Source: RGIG8306 sp964566025 (GTDB lineage: Bacteria > Bacillota > Clostridia > Lachnospirales > Lachnospiraceae). From it: a stretch of 9,250 bases of DNA. Position 1 is the stretch's first letter. Every line of letters begins with the position of its first letter. The notes below the pieces were generated by a model. That model worked only from the letters and a program-made list of their open reading frames with translations, did not search any database and was not told where the DNA came from. Shown one piece after another: positions 5,910-9,250 of the stretch. Made by a program: the position numbers and the translations under genes. The stretch covers positions 1 through 9,250 of the forward strand of contig CAZMHF010000043.1 in NCBI GenBank assembly GCA_964566025.1. The letters are read 5' to 3'.

Positions 5910-7079
5910 ATGATGAGAAACAACACAACGAATACGGTTCTTTATAAACGACTTTTTCTTCGTTTTATACTGATTTCTCTCTTTTTTCTTTTCATTATCT
6001 ATGTACTTCCGATGGCTATTCGTATCCTCTTTCCATTTTTCCTTGCCTTTATTGTAGCGGCTCTTATCAACCCTTTGACCACAAAAATCAATCAGCATTT
6101 TGGCATTTCACGCAAAGTGCTTGCTCTTATCATTGATTTGCTGATTTTTTTAATAATATCCTCACTTTTAGGATTATTGTTTTATACCATTATCGGCGAT
6201 ATCATCACCTTAGCTTCAAACATTCAACAAAATTGGGACGGCATTCTTAATTCCATAAATGGAATTGAGAACAAGCTTTCAAATATTACGGATTTACTTC
6301 CTCCTGAAGTTGTAAAATGGCTTTCTGGCTTTGAAGAAAGCTTCTTTGCCTTCTTGCAAAATGCAAGTAAAGCCCTTCTGAATTCAGCAATCGTAACAAC
6401 TGGTACATTAACCATCAAAATTGGCAATTTCTTTATCGATTTTATTATGTACATTTTGGCTGCCTATTTCATTTTGGTAGATTATAATCGAATTGCTTCT
6501 CTCGCAAAAAAAGCCGTTGGAGAACGCTTAGCTGGTTATTTCTCTATTCTAAAATCGTCTGTCTTAAAAGCCTTAGGCGCCTATATTCGTTCCATGCTTC
6601 TTTTGGCATTATTTGCATTTGTCTTTATGCTAGTTGCCTTTTTACTATATGGTCAACCTTATGCTCTTTTAATAGCATTATTCCTAGCCTTTATTGATAT
6701 CTTCCCCGTTATCGGCACGATTGCCATACTGCTACCATGGGGTATCGTTACCCTTTTTATCGGTGATATTCACAAAGGTATCTTTCTCATTGCTATTGGA
6801 ATCGCATTCTTTGTCCTTCGTAAGCTTGCTGAGCCAAAAATCGTTGGTAGTCAAACGGGATTACATCCTTTACTTGCATTAATTAGTACCTATGTAGGCC
6901 TTCAATTTTTAGGCGTATGGGGCGCTCTTTTAGGTCCTGTTTTATTAATGCTCTGCATTAGTATCGTAAAATCAGGCATCCTTGACAACACCTTGATTGA
7001 CTTAAAGGAACTATCGAAAATCATTTCTGCTACATTGCATAAATCATCTCCTAAAAAAGATGATGATGCCGAGTTGTAA
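5910..7079 (+). CDS. ytvI: AI-2E transporter family membrane protein, YtvI-like
   Basis: The 389-residue protein has the layout of the AI-2E/YtvI superfamily: two N-terminal hydrophobic segments (about 15-60), a third (70-95), a soluble loop region (about 100-165) and a C-terminal block of four to five membrane segments (about 170-360), ending in a charged tail (KKDDDAEL). Diagnostic stretches are FFLAFIVAALINP near the N-terminus, FIDIFPVIGTIAILLPWG, AEPKIVGSQTGLHPL and a terminal GVWGALLGPVLL. The IDxxPVxGT, EPKIVGSQxGLHP and LLGP blocks point to the YtvI branch found in spore formers rather than autoinducer exporters. Its substrate is unknown. GGAGG lies four bases before the ATG at 5910 and seven before an adjacent ATG at 5913, so either start is possible. 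It is a single gene, divergent from fucO. Confidence is high for the superfamily and moderate for the YtvI name. Confidence 0.83.
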   Translation: MMRNNTTNTVLYKRLFLRFILISLFFLFIIYVLPMAIRILFPFFLAFIVAALINPLTTKINQHFGISRKVLALIIDLLIFLIISSLLGLLFYTIIGDIITLASNIQQNWDGILNSINGIENKLSNITDLLPPEVVKWLSGFEESFFAFLQNASKALLNSAIVTTGTLTIKIGNFFIDFIMYILAAYFILVDYNRIASLAKKAVGERLAGYFSILKSSVLKALGAYIRSMLLLALFAFVFMLVAFLLYGQPYALLIALFLAFIDIFPVIGTIAILLPWGIVTLFIGDIHKGIFLIAIGIAFFVLRKLAEPKIVGSQTGLHPLLALISTYVGLQFLGVWGALLGPVLLMLCISIVKSGILDNTLIDLKELSKIISATLHKSSPKKDDDAEL

Positions 7080-7412
7080 ATTGGTTATCAAACGAACATA
7101 CAACTAGCAAAAATCCCCTTAACCACTCTATCCTCTCTAACCATTGTACAACATCCTCTGCGCTAACCTCATCATTGAGGATTGCCAAACCATCGAGTCA
7201 AATAGGATACTCGTAATCCACACTGCTAATAGCAGTGTTACTTACTCGTAACCTTGTTGCAGCTTCGCTGCATATCAGTAGGTGCTTGAACACCTACTGA
7301 TACAAAGATGTTACCCCCACTTTCGCTTTGCTTAGAAGTGGGGGACATCTTTATCAAGGTTATATTTGCGCTTGCACATTCATTGGCTATGCAACGCTCA
7401 ATGTTTTCAAAA
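7051..7412 (-). pseudogene. Unrecognised minus-strand ORF split by element C
   Basis: Minus-strand sequence upstream of element C (7412-7360) reads FENIERCIANECASANI; downstream (7196 to 7051) it reads IDGLAILNDEVSAEDVVQWL followed by ERIEWLRG and a less protein-like tail to TAG. Joining the two sides at the element's ends gives one uninterrupted frame of about 66 codons with an ordinary soluble-protein composition. The 5' end is lost where the glutathione peroxidase remnant begins (about 7413), and the 3' tail overlaps the end of the YtvI-like gene by 29 bases, so the real C-terminus is probably earlier. I do not recognise the family. An open frame of this length could arise by chance, so confidence is low. 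Confidence 0.35.
7197..7359 (-). mobile_element. Element C: 163-bp structured IS200/605-like omega-RNA-type element
   Basis: On the minus strand it starts CCTTG after TATAA (7364-7360) and ends TATCC-TAT-TTGAC at 7197. It carries the same stems as element B: a closing stem AACCTTG/CAAGGTT (perfect 7 bp, using two flanking bases), the two-part hairpin, the 12-bp hairpin with loop TTCAAG, GCAGC-GAA-GCTGC and the ACACTGCT/AGCAGTGT hairpin. Compared with B it lacks one 21-base hairpin module and two As/Gs near P1, and differs at one base near the right end. It encodes no protein. Its right flank (from 7196, TCGATGG...) differs from those of A and B, as expected if the flank supplies the guide. 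Removing it joins two open frames in phase. Confidence 0.78.
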
Positions 7413-7658
7413 CTCCCACAATATACCGCTTTGCAAAAACTGCATGACACATATCAAGATCGTGGTTTTGAAATTTTAGATTTCCCATGCAATCAATTCA
7501 TGAATCAGGCACCTAAAAATGACTCTTCTATTAATGAGTTTTGTACGCTAACCTATCACACAAAATTCCTAGTCGATCGCAAGGGGAATGTTGTGGCACG
7601 CTACTCACCTGCTTATCTACCTGAACATTTGGACGAAGATATAGCATCCTTGTTATAA
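7413..7658 (+). pseudogene. Glutathione peroxidase remnant (N-terminal truncation and internal deletion)
   Basis: The frame reads PQYTALQKLHDTYQDRGFEI then LDFPCNQFMNQAPKND, INEFCTLTYHT and KFLVDRKGNVVARYSP up to a stop at 7656-7658. This is clearly a thiol-type glutathione peroxidase (thioredoxin fold, normally about 155-180 residues). Two parts are missing. The N-terminus with the active-site NTASxCGxT block is replaced by unrelated sequence at about 7413. Roughly 40 residues between FCTLTYHT and KFLVDR (junction near 7560-7566) are also gone, including most of the WNF active-site segment. Without the peroxidatic Cys and the Trp/Asn region it cannot be an active peroxidase. The frame stays open across the internal deletion. 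It continues upstream into element C only by chance, and no ribosome site was found. Confidence 0.85.
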
Positions 7659-7690
7659 AGTCTAGTATAGAAGAATATTTGACATTACCA

Positions 7691-7722
7691 TAAAAGCCAA
7701 CTATCTATTTTGATAGTTGGCT
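7691..7722 (-). terminator. Intrinsic terminator of the AAA ATPase gene
   Basis: A perfect 11-bp inverted repeat AGCCAACTATC/GATAGTTGGCT (7695-7705 and 7712-7722) with a 6-base loop is followed on the minus strand by TTTTA (7694-7691 and beyond). It lies 36 bases after the ATPase stop. The plus side has no T-run, so it best serves the minus-strand gene. Confidence 0.7.
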
Positions 7723-7758
7723 CGTAATATAGGTATTTCTTCTCTTTTCGTTGTTCTC

Positions 7759-9132
7759 CTACTCAAAGAAATCTTCCACAGAGACAATTGTCACATTCAA
7801 ATCATCTTCTATGCTTACTGGATTTTTCGTGAATAAATATTGATGAATTTTATATTTATTGAAGTAATCTGCTCGCTCATTAAGAATTTTTATGGTTTGT
7901 TTAATCTTGAAGGAATTTCGCCACTTACATTCTCCAACTATCAACTCAGTTCCTGTTACCGATTCAACGACTACATCAAGCTCTTGAGGGATTCCTTTTT
8001 TATCTTTCCCCCACCACTTTCCAAATGTTTTTGCAACAAATGGAAGCTTTTCTTTGGCATTCATTCTGCGAAGATATTGGCGTGAAATTTCTTCAAAAAT
8101 TGGTCCAATGAAATTTGTTAAGTCGTCAAAAGCCAAGGCAGCATAAACATCACCATTTCCACGTTCAATTTCACTTCTGACTGAAAAAACATAACGATAC
8201 CAGAAAGCAATAAAGTTTTCATTAATCTTGTATTGACTAGTCTTTCCTTTCAGTGGATTTGAACCAAATGGAATAATGCGTTCGATATAATTCAATTCTT
8301 GTAAGGTTATAAGATATCTCGAAATCAAATTATTTTCAAGTCCAGTGAACCCTGCTATTTCCCCAAGTATGTTTGAACCACTCGCAATTGCCTGAAGAAC
8401 CGCATTATAATTTGCCGGTTCTCTAAATTCTTGTTTCATTAATAAAACGCCTTCATTGTTTAGATAACCATTGATTTCAAAATATAATTCTCGAAGATTT
8501 TCTTCAAAACTTAATGTTTGATCAATTAAGGACAGGTAATAAGGTGTGCCGCCAACACAAGCGTAATATTTGATTTTTTCTTCATTACTCGCATTAGGAT
8601 AAAACCTTGAAGATTCATAATAATCTAGTGGATTGATTTTTAACTGTCCTGTTCTTCGCCCAAACAAAGGACTTTTTTCTCCTAAAACTTGGTTTTCCAT
8701 AAAACTCATTGATGAACCACAAAGAATCAAGAATATATTTGTTTCCTTGAAATCATAGTCAATTACATGTTGTAAAATAGAATTTAGTGACTTGTTTGCT
8801 GATGCGGCGTATGGATACTCATCAATAACGACGACCAAATGTTTCTGTCCTAGCTGTTCTTTTATAAGTGAAAAAATGGCATTCCAATCTGACACAGTGG
8901 GGAAATTTTTTATGCCTAGTTTCTCACCTAGCAATCGTGAAAACTTTTGCAAATTCAATGAATCATTGACCTCTTCTGCTGGTAAATAAAGCGAATCTTT
9001 ATCTTTAACAAATTCATTAAGCAATGATGTTTTCCCAATTCGGCGTCGACCATAAACCACAGCCATTTGAAAACATTGCTTCCTGTACATTTTTTCAAGT
9101 GATTCTAGCTCTTTTTCTCTTCCTAAGAACAT
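7759..9132 (-). CDS. AAA+ ATPase with C-terminal DUF234-type PD-(D/E)XK-like domain
   Basis: The 457-residue protein fits the archaeal-type P-loop ATPase family (PF01637-like) found in many bacteria and archaea. It has Walker A GRRRIGKTS (28-36), Walker B VVVIDEYP (100-107), a sensor-like ILCGSSMSFM block, GRRTGQLKINPL and CVGGTPYYL, then a winged-helix-like region (about 235-290) and a C-terminal DUF234-type region. There, ELDVVVES (Asp386) and GECKWR (Glu401-x-Lys403) form the D...ExK pattern of PD-(D/E)XK nucleases. The cellular role of the family is not established; defence, toxin-like or DNA-processing roles are speculative. The ribosome site GGAGGTGAT gives a 7-base spacing to the ATG at 9132. 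It stands alone, with its own promoter and terminator, and element D sits just upstream of the promoter. Confidence 0.85.
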   Translation of the reverse strand: MFLGREKELESLEKMYRKQCFQMAVVYGRRRIGKTSLLNEFVKDKDSLYLPAEEVNDSLNLQKFSRLLGEKLGIKNFPTVSDWNAIFSLIKEQLGQKHLVVVIDEYPYAASANKSLNSILQHVIDYDFKETNIFLILCGSSMSFMENQVLGEKSPLFGRRTGQLKINPLDYYESSRFYPNASNEEKIKYYACVGGTPYYLSLIDQTLSFEENLRELYFEINGYLNNEGVLLMKQEFREPANYNAVLQAIASGSNILGEIAGFTGLENNLISRYLITLQELNYIERIIPFGSNPLKGKTSQYKINENFIAFWYRYVFSVRSEIERGNGDVYAALAFDDLTNFIGPIFEEISRQYLRRMNAKEKLPFVAKTFGKWWGKDKKGIPQELDVVVESVTGTELIVGECKWRNSFKIKQTIKILNERADYFNKYKIHQYLFTKNPVSIEDDLNVTIVSVEDFFE

Positions 9133-9166
9133 AACATCACCTCCATTATTTTTACTACTTATGATT

Positions 9167-9194
9167 ATTATAATCTAAATTAGTAAAAAATCAA
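9167..9194 (-). promoter_or_regulatory. Promoter of the AAA ATPase gene
   Basis: On the minus strand, TTGATT (9194-9189) and a perfect TATAAT (9172-9167) are spaced by 16 bp, giving a leader of about 28 bases that contains the GGAGGTGAT ribosome site. Element D starts 22 bases upstream of the -35 box, so the core promoter is intact but its upstream region is now element-derived. Confidence 0.7.
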
Positions 9195-9215
9195 GTGTGT
9201 TTTTTGCCTATATAA

Positions 9216-9250
9216 CCTTGCTAAAGATGTCCCCCACTTCTAAGCAAAGC
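9216..9250 (+). mobile_element. Element D: left part of a fourth element copy, cut by the window end
   Basis: Starting right after TATAA (9211-9215), the 35 visible bases match the left end of elements B and C with a single difference (CCTTGC instead of CCTTGA), including the AAAGATGT and CCCCCACTT arms. Sequence upstream of TATAA is unrelated to that of B and C, which confirms the left boundary independently. Whether this copy is solitary or the left end of a longer element carrying genes cannot be seen. Confidence 0.7.

Noticed and set aside
5910..7079. Autoinducer-2 exporter function
   Set aside because: The superfamily name suggests it, but the conserved blocks are closer to YtvI-type proteins and no quorum-sensing genes are nearby.
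7308..7400. Apparent N-terminal coding extension (MLPPLSLCLEVGD...) upstream of the peroxidase remnant, also seen on the minus strand at 524-467
   Set aside because: It is the antisense reading of the first hairpins of elements C and B; the same peptide appears twice because the repeat does, and no ribosome site precedes it.

Overview
The window looks like chromosomal DNA of a low-GC, anaerobic, probably spore-forming Bacillota (Clostridia). The reasons are the AT-rich intergenic DNA, strong GGAGG-type ribosome binding sites, ferredoxin-linked 2-oxoacid metabolism (IorAB), an iron-dependent lactaldehyde/propanediol dehydrogenase and a YtvI-like membrane protein. No tRNA, rRNA or CRISPR array was seen.

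Layout: 21-392 (-) is a broken gamma-glutamyl-GABA hydrolase (PuuD-like) gene. 689-4327 (-) is a three-gene operon, iorA-iorB-paaK, with its own promoter at 4362-4390; it fits conversion of aromatic 2-oxoacids to arylacetyl-CoA and exchange with free arylacetate. 4473-5621 (-) is fucO, with a promoter carrying palindromes and a strong terminator. 5910-7079 (+) is a YtvI/AI-2E-type membrane protein, divergent from fucO. 7051-7412 (-) is an unrecognised split ORF, and 7413-7658 (+) a glutathione peroxidase remnant missing both its N-terminus and an internal block. 7759-9132 (-) is an AAA ATPase with a DUF234-type, nuclease-like C-terminus.

The notable content is a family of small (144-186 bp) protein-free elements: copy A 82-225 (-), copy B 473-658 (+), copy C 7197-7359 (-) and copy D from 9216 (+, cut by the window end). 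Each is almost entirely stem-loops. Copy A differs from B/C at many positions, yet its stems are kept by compensatory changes, so the folded RNA (or single-stranded DNA) appears to be under selection. The elements lack terminal inverted repeats. They start with CCT just 3' of TATAA (B, C, D) or TTTGA (A) and end in TATCC-N3-TTGAC. This resembles the right end/omega-RNA of IS200/IS605-type TnpB transposons reduced to the RNA part; no tnpA or tnpB is present here.

The boundaries are supported by three independent restorations. Removing A rejoins the PuuD-like protein in frame at a conserved motif. Removing B rejoins a perfect TTGACA-17-TATAAT promoter pointing at that same gene. Removing C joins two open reading frames in frame. 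The PuuD-like gene has therefore been hit twice by related elements, once in its promoter and once in its coding sequence.
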